From: Bacteriovoracaceae bacterium UBA6153
GTDB taxonomy: Bacteria; Bdellovibrionota; Bacteriovoracia; Bacteriovoracales; Bacteriovoracaceae
DNA: 64,000 bases
Reading direction: 5' to 3'
Assembly (NCBI GenBank): GCA_002428265.1
Contig: DIUR01000027.1
Location: 1 to 64,000, forward strand
Shown: piece by piece, positions 41,195-50,541 of the stretch
Numbering within the stretch: the stretch's first letter is position 1
Layout of the letters: each line of letters starts with the position of its first letter
Made by a program: the position numbers and the translations under genes
The notes under the pieces: model-generated
Databases searched by the model: none
What the model was told of the DNA's origin: nothing
The model's input: only the letters and a program-made list of their open reading frames with translations

Positions 41195-42994
41195 ATGGAT
41201 CAAAAATTTATCCGCAATTTTTCAATCATTGCTCACATCGACCATGGTAAATCAACTCTCGCTGATAGAATCATGGAAGCTACTAATGCGGTTAGTAACC
41301 GCGAAAAGAAAGACCGCCTCCTAGACAACATGGATCTGGAGCGTGAACGCGGCATTACAATTAAAGCTCAAGCTGTTCGTATCCCTTATAAGGCGCAGGA
41401 TGGCAATACTTATTATTTCAATTTGATCGATACTCCGGGCCACGTGGATTTCTCCTATGAAGTTTCACGTTCTTTGGCCTCTTGTGATGGTGCTCTTTTA
41501 GTTGTTGATGCCTCTCAAGGTGTTGAAGCTCAGACTCTTGCCAACGTTTACATGGCCCTAGAGCACGACCTGGAGATTATCCCGGTTATTAATAAAATTG
41601 ATTTACCTCACGCCGATACTGAACGCGTGAAAAAAGAAGTTGAAGATATTATCGGAATCGACACGAGTGATGCTTGTGAAGTTTCGGCAAAAAGCGGGAT
41701 TGGTATTGATAACCTTCTCGAGCAAATCGTTAAGCGCATTCCACCTCCAGTGGGAACTCCACAAAATGATCTTCAATGTCTGATTTTCGATTCTTGGTTT
41801 GATACTTACCAAGGGGTCGTGATTCTCGTTCGAGTTGTTGAAGGAACTCTGAAAAAACGTGAAAAAGTCTGGCTGAAAAATGCTGGGATGGAATATGAAG
41901 TTTTAAAACTTGCAGTGAACTCGCCATTCTTTACAGAAGTGGATGAGCTTACGGCCGGTGAAGTAGGAATGGTTATCTGTGGGATTAAAACGATTCGCGA
42001 TGTAAAAGTCGGGGATACAATTGTTCACAATGCTAAGAGAGATACGCCGAATGTTCCTGGATACGTTGAAGTAAAGCCCATGGTATTCTGCGGGATTTTC
42101 CCAGTAGAAGCGACTGACTATGAAAACCTTCGAGACGCTCTTGAAAAGCTTGCGCTTAACGATGCCTCTTTTACTTATGAGCCGGAGAGTTCTGCTGCTC
42201 TTGGATTTGGATTTCGCTGTGGATTCTTAGGACTTCTACACATGAACATCGTTCAAGAAAGATTAGAGCGCGAGTTTGGTCTTCTTTTAATTTCAACTGC
42301 ACCATCAGTTAGTTTTAAAGTTTTAAAGACAGATGGAACAGAGATTACAATTTCAAATCCAAGTGAGATGCCAGAGCCGGGCGAGATTGATTCAGTAAGC
42401 GAGCCAATGGTTGAGCTTTCTATTCACGTACCAAATGAGTACGTTGGTAGAATGATCACGTTGTGTGAAGAGCGCCGCGGGATTCAGAAAGAAATTAAAT
42501 ATATTACAGCTGATAGAGTACAAGTTATTTACAATCTCCCTTTAAGCGAGATGGTTTTTGACTTTTATGACAAACTAAAAGGATTAACTAAAGGTTACGC
42601 TTCCATGGACTATGAGTTCAAGGATTATGCAGTCGCTGACCTGGTTAAGGTTGATATTCTTCTGAACGGTGACAAGGTTGATGCCTTGTCTATTATTTGT
42701 CACCGCGACAATTCTTTCTGGAAAGGTCGTGACTTGGTGCAGAAGTTACAAAAATTAATCGACCGCCAACAGTTTGATGTTGCGGTACAAGCCGCAATTG
42801 GTGCTAAAATAGTTGCAAGAGAAACGATCAAGGCCCTAAGAAAGAACGTACTTGCGAAATGTTACGGTGGTGATATTTCAAGAAAACGTAAACTTCTTGA
42901 AAAGCAGAAAGAAGGGAAAAAGCGCATGAAGATGGTTGGATCTGTAGAGGTTCCACAAGAAGCGTTCCTGGCCGTTTTAAAGACAGATGAATAG
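41195..42994 (+). CDS. lepA: Elongation factor 4 (LepA) GTPase
   Basis: The 599-residue protein starts MDQKFIRNFSIIAHIDHGKST. The EF-type G domain follows (DTPGHVDF, NKIDLP). Domains II-III and the LepA-specific C-terminal domain follow (FRCGFLGLLHMNI, and C-terminal AKCYGGDISRKRKLLEKQKEGKKRMK). Length and motifs match the family fully. LepA promotes correct ribosome assembly and translation under stress. Short spacing (26 nt) to the next gene suggests co-transcription with an uncharacterised protein. Confidence 0.98.
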   Translation: MDQKFIRNFSIIAHIDHGKSTLADRIMEATNAVSNREKKDRLLDNMDLERERGITIKAQAVRIPYKAQDGNTYYFNLIDTPGHVDFSYEVSRSLASCDGALLVVDASQGVEAQTLANVYMALEHDLEIIPVINKIDLPHADTERVKKEVEDIIGIDTSDACEVSAKSGIGIDNLLEQIVKRIPPPVGTPQNDLQCLIFDSWFDTYQGVVILVRVVEGTLKKREKVWLKNAGMEYEVLKLAVNSPFFTEVDELTAGEVGMVICGIKTIRDVKVGDTIVHNAKRDTPNVPGYVEVKPMVFCGIFPVEATDYENLRDALEKLALNDASFTYEPESSAALGFGFRCGFLGLLHMNIVQERLEREFGLLLISTAPSVSFKVLKTDGTEITISNPSEMPEPGEIDSVSEPMVELSIHVPNEYVGRMITLCEERRGIQKEIKYITADRVQVIYNLPLSEMVFDFYDKLKGLTKGYASMDYEFKDYAVADLVKVDILLNGDKVDALSIICHRDNSFWKGRDLVQKLQKLIDRQQFDVAVQAAIGAKIVARETIKALRKNVLAKCYGGDISRKRKLLEKQKEGKKRMKMVGSVEVPQEAFLAVLKTDE

Positions 42995-43020
42995 TTAGGT
43001 TAAAGCAAATAAAGGATTAT

Positions 43021-43647
43021 ATGCACCCTCTCTTAAAAGAACATTTTTTAAAAGCACTAGAAATTTACACTCAGGGCGTTCATTACGACACGCTCTTAGA
43101 AGCAAAAAAAGAATACTTCACTATCACTGGTCAAGCTAACGATGACGATGATGATTTTGAAGCTCGTATGAACTCATTTAATGAATGGTATGTATTACAG
43201 TTCATTTCAATGCGCGGAACACGCACTGTGATCAGCGATTATCTTATTAACAACCCGGTAGATGATTTCCTAGCGAAGTCCCTTTCAGGTGTTAATTACT
43301 CTCTATTTGAATATGTTGGAAAAAACTTCAGAGGATACGACACTCTGTACGACATGCTTCATGATAAAAAAATCACTCTTCCGAAAGGAGAGTCGCTTCC
43401 ATCAATCATCAAAGACGATATTTTCGTTGGGCGCGTTCTGACTTATGAAAATCAAAATTTTCTTATGCGCGGTCTTTGTGTAATTCCAAAAGACGTTCGT
43501 GCGATTTTGAAGAAAGAATGTAAAAAAGTCAGAAAGCTGAAAAACCCAGGTGAAGAATTGAAATTTCTTCTGAAGACTGAATCTTTCAAGACTAAGTGGA
43601 TTCGCTACGGACACGTCGATGCCACAAAAATCTTCAAATTTAGTTAA
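43021..43647 (+). CDS. Unrecognised cytoplasmic protein following lepA
   Basis: A 208-residue protein with no signal peptide or membrane helix. An acidic run (DDDDDFE, ~residues 41-47) is followed by a helix-rich body. It has a mid-section (SLFEYVGKNFRGYDTLYDMLHDKKITLP) and a basic C-terminal third (RAILKKECKKVRKLKNPGEE). I recognise no family. It lies 26 nt downstream of lepA, and its last 29 nt overlap the next gene's start in another frame, implying coupled expression with the glycosyltransferase genes. Confidence 0.65.
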   Translation: MHPLLKEHFLKALEIYTQGVHYDTLLEAKKEYFTITGQANDDDDDFEARMNSFNEWYVLQFISMRGTRTVISDYLINNPVDDFLAKSLSGVNYSLFEYVGKNFRGYDTLYDMLHDKKITLPKGESLPSIIKDDIFVGRVLTYENQNFLMRGLCVIPKDVRAILKKECKKVRKLKNPGEELKFLLKTESFKTKWIRYGHVDATKIFKFS

Positions 43648-44680
43648 ACTCTACGGATTCGGTGTTTTAAAAAACGGCGTGAAGTATGATTTTCCCTTCA
43701 GGGAAAGTCTTTATTCTATGAAGCCTATCACTGAAGAGATCTACTTCGCTCTCGGCGATAGTGTTGATACAACTAATGCAGAGTTTGAAAAAATGAATGT
43801 CTGCAAGACTATCAACACGACTTGGGATGCAAGTCTTAAAGATGGTTTAGTCATTTCTACTGAAACTAATAAAGCGATTCAATTTTTAAAAAGTGATGTG
43901 AGTGATTTATCTCACGCTTGGGGACTCTATCTTCAGGCCGATGAAGTGATTCACGAAGACGACTATAAAATTATTCAAAAAGACTTAGAGTATTGTGAAG
44001 CTAATGGCTTTGATGCGATTTCATTTCGTTATCTGCACTTCTGGCAAAATCACCACGAAATTGCTGTGACTAAAAACTGGTACCCGCATGAAATCCGCGC
44101 GATCAAACTCGACTCCCCAATTGAGTCGTGGGGTGATGGACAAAGTTTCAAAAATCATAAAAAAGTTTTTTTTACAGAGGCCCGCATTTTTCACTACGGC
44201 CACGTGAGAGAGCAGAAGGCCTATGCCGAGAAAATGAGATTTCAAAGCTCTTTTCACCATGCTGATCATTTAGTGGAAGAGAAATTAAAAAAAGATGCAG
44301 AGAACTCTAAAAAACATACAACGCTGTATTTTTTTGGAACGCATCCCATGGTGATGAAAGAGCGCATTTTGCGAATGAATGATATCTGGGAATTGCCGGT
44401 TGTCGCTGAAGTGGCCATTGTTGGTAACCCGGAAAAATATTCAAAAGAAATCGTAAATTCTATCGCTGCAAAAAAAGTCAGCTGGTTTAATTCAACTAAT
44501 GAAGTTCCAAAAGAATTGCAGAAAAATATGGTTATAACGAATCCTGGGATTCTGGATTATTTTCTAAAGCGAGCTCAACCTAAATTAAAAATGAAATCCA
44601 AACATGCAAAAGAATGGATAGGTGATTTGAAGTTTATCATGCAGGTCTCTTCGAGAAAGATAGGGTTTAAGCATGATTAA
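43619..44680 (+). CDS. Glycosyltransferase-like protein
   Basis: A 353-residue protein. Residues ~15-200 follow a GT-A-like plan: RESLYSMKPITEEIYFALGDS, then a WGLYLQADEVIHEDD segment in which Asp-Glu replaces the DxD motif of family-2 enzymes, and a GHVREQKAYAEKM region. The C-terminal ~110 residues are an extra domain. It probably transfers sugars to LPS or surface glycans; donor and acceptor are unknown. It overlaps the upstream gene by 29 nt and the following GT2 gene by 8 nt. Confidence 0.7.
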   Translation: MPQKSSNLVKLYGFGVLKNGVKYDFPFRESLYSMKPITEEIYFALGDSVDTTNAEFEKMNVCKTINTTWDASLKDGLVISTETNKAIQFLKSDVSDLSHAWGLYLQADEVIHEDDYKIIQKDLEYCEANGFDAISFRYLHFWQNHHEIAVTKNWYPHEIRAIKLDSPIESWGDGQSFKNHKKVFFTEARIFHYGHVREQKAYAEKMRFQSSFHHADHLVEEKLKKDAENSKKHTTLYFFGTHPMVMKERILRMNDIWELPVVAEVAIVGNPEKYSKEIVNSIAAKKVSWFNSTNEVPKELQKNMVITNPGILDYFLKRAQPKLKMKSKHAKEWIGDLKFIMQVSSRKIGFKHD

Positions 44681-45428
44681 ATTATCGGCCGTTATTATTA
44701 CACTGAATGAAGAAAGAAATATCGCCAGATGTATCGAATCGCTGAAACTTGTTGCTGATGAAATTTTAGTGGTGGATTCTCTCTCAACAGATAAGACACG
44801 CTCAATTTGTGAGAGCTATGGTGTACGTTTTGTTGAACAGAAGTTTTTAGGTTATGTTGAGCAAAAAAACTTTGCATTGAATTTATGTCAATATGATCAT
44901 GTGCTCTCTCTTGATGCTGATGAGGCCCTTGATGAAAAATTACAACAAGAAATCCTTAAGATAAAAAATAATTTTTCTCATGATGGTTATGAGTTTAATC
45001 GTCTAACTCAGTATAATGGTTTTTGGGTAAGACACTGTGGCTGGTATCCCGATACAAAAATTCGATTGGTGAAAAAAGCAAAATCTAAATGGGTGGGAAA
45101 TAACCCGCACGACACGTTAATTGTGAAAGGCGTTGTCGCTAAAATCGATGGAGATCTTCTTCATTATTCATATGATTCAATTTCTGCACATATCTTACAG
45201 ACAAATAAGTTCAGCACGATTGAAGCAAGATCGTTAATTGAGAAAGGTAAGCGCGCGACAATGTTCAAGATTGTTACCAGACCACCATTTCAGTTTTTCA
45301 AAGACTATATTCTCAAGAAAGGCTTTCTTGATGGCCACTATGGGTTTATCATTTGTTTTATAAATTCGCTCTATGTCCTCTTGAAATACTCAAAGATGAT
45401 GGACATGCAGTTGAATAAAAAAACTTAA
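44673..45428 (+). CDS. Family 2 glycosyltransferase, LPS core type (WaaE/KdtX-like)
   Basis: A 251-residue cytoplasmic-face GT-A enzyme. The start KLSAVIITLNEERNIARCIESL, VVDSLSTDKTRSIC, YVEQKNFAL and VLSLDADEAL (DxD-type) match WaaE/KdtX beta-1,4-glucosyltransferases of LPS inner core. The C-terminal DGHYGFIICFINSLYVLLKY matches the family tail. It is a clear paralogue of the minus-strand gene at 52988-53749. It overlaps the upstream glycosyltransferase by 8 nt. Confidence 0.88.
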   Translation: MIKLSAVIITLNEERNIARCIESLKLVADEILVVDSLSTDKTRSICESYGVRFVEQKFLGYVEQKNFALNLCQYDHVLSLDADEALDEKLQQEILKIKNNFSHDGYEFNRLTQYNGFWVRHCGWYPDTKIRLVKKAKSKWVGNNPHDTLIVKGVVAKIDGDLLHYSYDSISAHILQTNKFSTIEARSLIEKGKRATMFKIVTRPPFQFFKDYILKKGFLDGHYGFIICFINSLYVLLKYSKMMDMQLNKKT

Positions 45429-45441
45429 GATAGGAGCCCTC

Positions 45442-46335
45442 ATGGAACCCATTGTTATTATCGTTCTGATCCTTATCGGATTCGCCCTTTTTGATTCTGT
45501 GTACATTGTTAAGTCTCAAAGTGCTGCTCTTATCGAGCGTCTTGGTAAATACCACGGCACAGCTCACGAAGGATTAAACTTTAAACTGCCATTCATCGAT
45601 AGAATTGTAGTCAGAAGAAATCTTAAAATCATGCAACAAGATATTGAAGTAGAAACAAAAACGAAAGATAACGTTTTTGTAAGAACGAAAGTCTCAGTTC
45701 AGTATCAGATCATCAGAGATAAAGTTCATGATTCATACTACCGCCTGTCTGATCCTATTGCTCAGATCGAAAGTTATATCTTTGACGTTGTTAGATCTGA
45801 AATTCCAAAGCTGACTCTAGATGAAGTTTTCGTGAACAAAGATACAGTTGCTCTAGCAGTAAAGGAATCTCTTGAAGAATCTATGGACGATTTCGGATTC
45901 ATGATCATCAAGACTCTGATCACAGATATTGATCCTGATGAAAAAGTAAAAGCTTCAATGAACGAAATCAATGCTGCTGAAAGACTAAGAGATGCGGCGA
46001 TGTCAAAAGCAGAAGCTGAAAAAATTGGTATCGTTATGCAAGCTGAAGCTCACGCTGAAAGTAAGCGTCTTCAAGGTATGGGGATGGCCAACCAAAGAAG
46101 AGAGATTGCAGCAGGTTTAAAATCATCGATTGAAGATTTAAAGCAGTCTGGAATTAACAATGAAGAAGTTTTAACGATTCTTTTAATCACTCAGCACTAT
46201 GATGCTCTTGAGGCCATGAGTAGAAATGCTGCTACAAATACGATCATGGTTCCATACAGCTCAGGAAATGTGACAGGGATGAGAGAGCAGATTCAAGAAG
46301 CGATTTTGACAACAGTTGCTGCTTCTAAACAATAA
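45442..46335 (+). CDS. SPFH/Band-7 (stomatin-like) membrane protein
   Basis: A 297-residue protein with an N-terminal hydrophobic helix (VIIVLILIGFALFDSVYIV). A Band-7 domain follows (~28-180: SAALIERLGKYHGTAHEGLNFKLPFIDRI), then an Ala/Glu-rich coiled coil (AAERLRDAAMSKAEAEKIGIVMQAEAHAESKR). The C-terminal helix resembles stomatin/paraslipin proteins that oligomerise on membranes and scaffold proteases. No NfeD partner is adjacent. It lies 13 nt downstream of the GT2 gene, possibly the same transcript. Confidence 0.87.
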   Translation: MEPIVIIVLILIGFALFDSVYIVKSQSAALIERLGKYHGTAHEGLNFKLPFIDRIVVRRNLKIMQQDIEVETKTKDNVFVRTKVSVQYQIIRDKVHDSYYRLSDPIAQIESYIFDVVRSEIPKLTLDEVFVNKDTVALAVKESLEESMDDFGFMIIKTLITDIDPDEKVKASMNEINAAERLRDAAMSKAEAEKIGIVMQAEAHAESKRLQGMGMANQRREIAAGLKSSIEDLKQSGINNEEVLTILLITQHYDALEAMSRNAATNTIMVPYSSGNVTGMREQIQEAILTTVAASKQ

Positions 46336-46338
46336 GAT

Positions 46339-47313
46339 TTAAAGTTTGTTTCCTGTGTGCGGTTTAAGCGCGTCTTTATACAGCACATAGGGAATAACTC
46401 CCAAAAGATTGACCAGTGTATACGCCACAAAAAATAAATTAAACAATGAAGCGCCGTTAGTCACACCTAGAAGTTTAAAGAGATTATCAAACAAGACGTG
46501 TCCTACGCCGAGACCTGATGGTGTAATCGGAACAGAAGAGCCAATCATTCCGATTGGGATGATTGAAAACATATTTAAAAATGAAAGACCTTCTGGAAGA
46601 AATGGCGAGGCCATAAGCCAGAATCCGACAAAGATCATGATCTGATTGAATAAGCTCAATACAAAACATTTTATAAAGACATTATAGGAAATTCTGATTG
46701 AAAGAAGATCTATGAAAGAGCTTTTTATCTTAGGCCAGTTCGCAAAAAATCTGGTGATGAGATCCAATACTTTTTTGTGCGATAAAAGTGGCGTGAAAAA
46801 GAGAACAAGAAATAAGGCGAGGATAAAAAAGATGGCAGCATTGATGTAGATAAAAGGGATGAGACCAGTGTTTAAAGCGTAGAGGCTGTCCCATTGAATA
46901 AAACAGACTAAAGTACCAAGACCTACCAGCCCTAAGAGACCTATAAGTCTATCGAGCACAAGCAAGGATACCAATGTGGTATTAGAGATACCTTCAGTGC
47001 TTTTTTTTATGTAGAAAAATTTTACCAGATCGCCTCCGCTGGCACCTGGAAGGATGATAGAAAAGAAGTTGCCGATCGCATCAAAAACTAAAACCTTATA
47101 AAAAGTAATTTTGTTTTTTGCTTTAGTATTGATGAGAAGTTGAAAACGCACGCTAGAGATGAAAAGGCGCGATAAGAGGAAGAGTAATGCCCAAATCCAC
47201 ATATTCCCGAGCTGTACGGACTTTATTATCAGGCCGAAATCGAGCTTTCCATTCTTGAAAAGCCAGAAGCATAATGCGAAGGCCAGTAGGCATTTCAATG
47301 TTACTTTGATCAT
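46339..47313 (-). CDS. Flippase-like integral membrane protein (LPG_synthase_TM family)
   Basis: A 324-residue polytopic protein with about eight hydrophobic helices. Family hallmarks are FLLSRLFISSVRFQLLI, NFFSIILPGASGGDLVKFFYIKK and IPIGMIGSSVPITPSGLGVGHVLF. This PF03706/UPF0104 pattern occurs in AglD- and MprF-like flippase domains, often encoded beside glycosyltransferases. Its 3' end is 3 nt from the SPFH gene stop (convergent). It is divergent from the UDP-glucose dehydrogenase gene. Inference: moves a lipid-linked substrate for envelope glycan synthesis. Confidence 0.8.
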   Translation of the reverse strand: MIKVTLKCLLAFALCFWLFKNGKLDFGLIIKSVQLGNMWIWALLFLLSRLFISSVRFQLLINTKAKNKITFYKVLVFDAIGNFFSIILPGASGGDLVKFFYIKKSTEGISNTTLVSLLVLDRLIGLLGLVGLGTLVCFIQWDSLYALNTGLIPFIYINAAIFFILALFLVLFFTPLLSHKKVLDLITRFFANWPKIKSSFIDLLSIRISYNVFIKCFVLSLFNQIMIFVGFWLMASPFLPEGLSFLNMFSIIPIGMIGSSVPITPSGLGVGHVLFDNLFKLLGVTNGASLFNLFFVAYTLVNLLGVIPYVLYKDALKPHTGNKL

Positions 47314-47386
47314 GGGAAAAATTTAGCATAATCCCCCCTGTAATGCTATTGTAGTGGGGCCATTCACTAATAACGCGAGAGGATTT

Positions 47387-48709
47387 ATGAAAGTATCAGT
47401 CATTGGAACAGGTTATGTTGGACTCGTCAGCGGAACATGTTTTGCTGAAATTGGTCACGACGTTACATGTATCGATATCGATCCTAAAAAAATTGAAATG
47501 CTTAAAGCATTGAAGTCTCCTATATATGAACCAGGACTAACGGAACTATTAGAAAGAAATGTTAAGTCGGGCAGACTGCATTTTTCTACAGGCTATGAAT
47601 CAGTCGCCTCTGCTCAGTCAATCTTTCTTGCTGTTGGAACGCCTTCAGCAGACGACGGAAGAGCAGATTTAAAATATCTTAGAGCAGCTGCTATTGAAGT
47701 TGCAAAAAACTTAAGTGAGAACGCTATCGTTGTTATTAAATCAACTGTTCCTGTTGGAACATCTGTTGAGATTCAAAAACTCTTAAGCGAAAATACGACA
47801 AAGAAATTTCACCTGGTGAACAATCCTGAGTTCTTAAAAGAAGGCTCAGCAGTTGAAGACTTTATGAGACCAGATAGAGTTATCATCGGTCATAAAGATC
47901 CCGCAGCGATGAAAGCAATGGAAGAGCTATATGCTCCTCTTGTTCGCCAGGGTAATCCTATCTATGGCATGAGCAACCTTTCAGCTGAAATGAGCAAGTA
48001 TGCAGCTAATTGTTTTCTTGCAACAAAAATTTCTTTCATCAATGAGATTGCTCGCCTTTGTGATTTAACAAATGCAGACATTGAAGAAGTGAGAAAAGGA
48101 ATTTCATCTGATAAGAGAATCGGTGGACACTTTTTATATCCAGGCCCAGGTTACGGCGGATCATGTTTTCCAAAAGATGTTAAAGCTTTAATTGCTACAG
48201 CTGAAGATTATGGAATGGATTTAAAAATCATCAATGCAACAGAAGAAGTCAACGATGAGCAAAAGGGTTATGTCTTCTCAAAAGTTGAAAAGCATTACGG
48301 TAAAAATCTTAAAGGCAAAGTTTTTGCTTTCTGGGGAGTGGCCTTTAAAGCTAATACAGACGATGTCAGAGAAACTCCAGCGATCACAATGGCAAGAAAG
48401 CTTATCGCTGCAGGAGCAAGTGTACAAATCTTTGATCCGGTTGCGACTGAAAATTACTTAAGCCTTATGACTGAGTATAAAGAGTGTGAAGGCAAGATTA
48501 AGCCATTTGATAATAAGTACGATGCTCTCAATGGAGCTGATGCATTGATTACTGTGACTGAGTGGAGAGAGTTCACGACTCCAGATTTTTCTGAAATCAA
48601 AAAACGCTTAACAAAGCCGGTTATCTTTGATGGAAGAAATTTATACGACACTAAAAAAGTTAAAGCAGAAGGTTTTGAATACTACGCAATCGGGAAATTC
48701 ATCTCATGA
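47387..48709 (+). CDS. ugd: UDP-glucose 6-dehydrogenase
   Basis: From ATG 47387 (GAGAGG upstream) the enzyme has 440 residues and starts MKVSVIGTGYVGLVSGTCFA, the conserved NAD-binding motif. It contains VGTPSADDGRADL, SNLSAEMSKYAANCFLATKISF and the catalytic Cys in GPGYGGSCFPKD, with a C-terminal UDP-binding domain (FWGVAFKANTDDVRETPA). It oxidises UDP-glucose to UDP-glucuronate for capsule, LPS or exopolysaccharide. The frame to 47354 upstream would replace this canonical start. It overlaps the following hydrolase gene by 4 nt (ATGA). Confidence 0.96.
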   Translation: MKVSVIGTGYVGLVSGTCFAEIGHDVTCIDIDPKKIEMLKALKSPIYEPGLTELLERNVKSGRLHFSTGYESVASAQSIFLAVGTPSADDGRADLKYLRAAAIEVAKNLSENAIVVIKSTVPVGTSVEIQKLLSENTTKKFHLVNNPEFLKEGSAVEDFMRPDRVIIGHKDPAAMKAMEELYAPLVRQGNPIYGMSNLSAEMSKYAANCFLATKISFINEIARLCDLTNADIEEVRKGISSDKRIGGHFLYPGPGYGGSCFPKDVKALIATAEDYGMDLKIINATEEVNDEQKGYVFSKVEKHYGKNLKGKVFAFWGVAFKANTDDVRETPAITMARKLIAAGASVQIFDPVATENYLSLMTEYKECEGKIKPFDNKYDALNGADALITVTEWREFTTPDFSEIKKRLTKPVIFDGRNLYDTKKVKAEGFEYYAIGKFIS

Positions 48710-49485
48710 AAATAGCAGTTCTTCAGCTCAATTCAGTTCTTGATTATAAAGCAAACCTCGAAGTGATTAGAGGACAGCTTAAGGAAGCAAAGGATAAGGG
48801 AGCGGTTGCTTTTTTTATGCCGGAAGTTTTTTATTCAATGAGTGATGGGCTTACGCCAACGCCACACCTGGTGGTAGAAGGTAACGAGCACTATAAAGAA
48901 ATTCAAAAGCTTTCAACTGATTTTCAAATGGCCCAAATTGGTGGCTCTGCTGCGACACTTTTAAATGGCAAAGTTGTTAACCGCGCTTATAACTTTGATA
49001 AAAACGGACGCGACCTTGGCCACTACGATAAAATTAATCTTTTCGCCTGTGATCTTCCAGATAAGAAAATTTCTGAAGCTAAAAATTATACACCAGGCAG
49101 TGAGTACAAAATGGTGGAGCTTGATTCGGTGAAAATCGGATTAGGTATCTGTTTTGATATGCGTTTTTCTGAGATGGGACTTCATTACAGAATGAACGGC
49201 GCTCAGATTTTAACGTATCCCGCGGCCTTCACAGTGCCTACTGGAAAAGCACATTGGCACACACTTCTACGTGCTCGTGCCATTGAAAACCAATGTTTCG
49301 TTGTGGCCGCTGCCCAGTGGGGAACTCACAATGAAAAAATGCAAACCTATGGACACTCTGTCGTGATTGATCCTTGGGGAGATATCATTATGGATTTAGG
49401 TGAAGGTGTAAAAGTTGGCATTGTTGACCTGGATTTTCCAAAAATTGATTTGATTCGCAAATCAGTTTTAATGAACAGATCATAA
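48706..49485 (+). CDS. Carbon-nitrogen hydrolase (nitrilase superfamily)
   Basis: A 259-residue protein with the nitrilase catalytic triad visible: Glu in FMPEVFYS, Lys in GHYDKINLF and Cys in GLGICFDMRFSEM. Also present are the conserved YPAAFT and WHTLLRARAIENQCFVVAAAQ motifs. The sequence is closest in style to Nit1/Nit2-type omega-amidase or deaminated-glutathione amidase. It is translationally coupled to ugd (ATGA) and ends 6 nt inside the convergent FUSC gene. The physiological substrate is uncertain; a metabolite-repair role is likely. Confidence 0.9.
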   Translation: MKIAVLQLNSVLDYKANLEVIRGQLKEAKDKGAVAFFMPEVFYSMSDGLTPTPHLVVEGNEHYKEIQKLSTDFQMAQIGGSAATLLNGKVVNRAYNFDKNGRDLGHYDKINLFACDLPDKKISEAKNYTPGSEYKMVELDSVKIGLGICFDMRFSEMGLHYRMNGAQILTYPAAFTVPTGKAHWHTLLRARAIENQCFVVAAAQWGTHNEKMQTYGHSVVIDPWGDIIMDLGEGVKVGIVDLDFPKIDLIRKSVLMNRS

Positions 49486-50538
49486 AGATTTAGTTTTTTT
49501 TCTAAACGGACTGATCAAGTCTTTGATCAGTTCCGGCCTTATCCAGATTGCCGCAAAAACACCGATTGCAGAACCTATGGCAATATCGACAATTCTCCAA
49601 AAGCCCAGATGATGTACAGTTGTCGAATTGGGAACACCAAGCTCCAGGAAAATGAGAATGAGGGCAGCGATATAAACATTTCCTACCCAGTAATTTTTGG
49701 AAATTCCATGGGGAAGAAGAAATGAGAAGATGACAACAAAACCAAGTAGAACTCTGGCATCTTGAACGAAAGTTAGAATGACTGAAGAGATGACAACACC
49801 AATAATCGTTCCGATTAATCGCTGACTGCTCTTGTAAATGCTCTGATAGCTATCAGGAAGAATGACGATTAGATAAGTTCCGACTATCCAATAGGGATGG
49901 GAGAATTTAAGAGATTGGGCGGCCAAAAAACCAGTACAAGCAAAGACCGCACAGACAAGTGGGAATTTAAGGCCCTTATTGTGAGTCATAATCTTTTTAA
50001 TAGCAGCTCTCTTACTAGATGACGGGGAAACCTGATGTTTGCTAATTTGATAAATGACGATGGCCCAGAAAATGTAGTTGATGAAAGCTAGATTGCAATA
50101 AACGACAAGCTCTCTTAGTTCTTGTAAAAAAATCACATCAGATGAAGCTGTTAAGAATTGCAAGGTTACAAAGAGCATAACTTTTTCTAGTTCTACACCA
50201 TAGTCTTTAGACTTTCCGATCATAAAACTTGAGATAAAGAGAATGCTCACAATCAAATAATTGTTACCAGCACAGAAGGCTCCGACAGAAAAACCTAATC
50301 CCATGAAGAGATAAGTGGCCAGCAAGTGTTTTAATCTGGCCGACAAAACACCAAAGTGGTCATTTAAATAAAGTAGAAGACCCATAAGGGCAGCAATCAT
50401 TGAAACGAACTGATGATTAAAAATGTATCCAACGAGTAAGGGAACAATCATTGAGAGGGCCGACAAGATCATCTTAAAAATAGGTGTTGGTGTCGGATCG
50501 AGTTTTAAAGTTTTATCAATGTGTTCTTTGAACGGCAT
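49480..50538 (-). CDS. FUSC-like integral membrane protein (putative aromatic-acid exporter)
   Basis: A 352-residue protein with two sets of about four to five hydrophobic helices separated by a soluble central region. The C-terminal half contains SLKFSHPYWIVGTYLIVILPDSYQSIYKSSQRLIGTIIG, a typical FUSC/YccS pattern. Family members are thought to export aromatic carboxylates or other weak acids. It is 3 nt downstream of a LysR regulator gene on the same strand, the arrangement seen for aaeXAB-type efflux regulons, but the AaeA adaptor is missing. Confidence 0.72.
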   Translation of the reverse strand: MPFKEHIDKTLKLDPTPTPIFKMILSALSMIVPLLVGYIFNHQFVSMIAALMGLLLYLNDHFGVLSARLKHLLATYLFMGLGFSVGAFCAGNNYLIVSILFISSFMIGKSKDYGVELEKVMLFVTLQFLTASSDVIFLQELRELVVYCNLAFINYIFWAIVIYQISKHQVSPSSSKRAAIKKIMTHNKGLKFPLVCAVFACTGFLAAQSLKFSHPYWIVGTYLIVILPDSYQSIYKSSQRLIGTIIGVVISSVILTFVQDARVLLGFVVIFSFLLPHGISKNYWVGNVYIAALILIFLELGVPNSTTVHHLGFWRIVDIAIGSAIGVFAAIWIRPELIKDLISPFRKKTKSL

Positions 50539-50541
50539 ATT

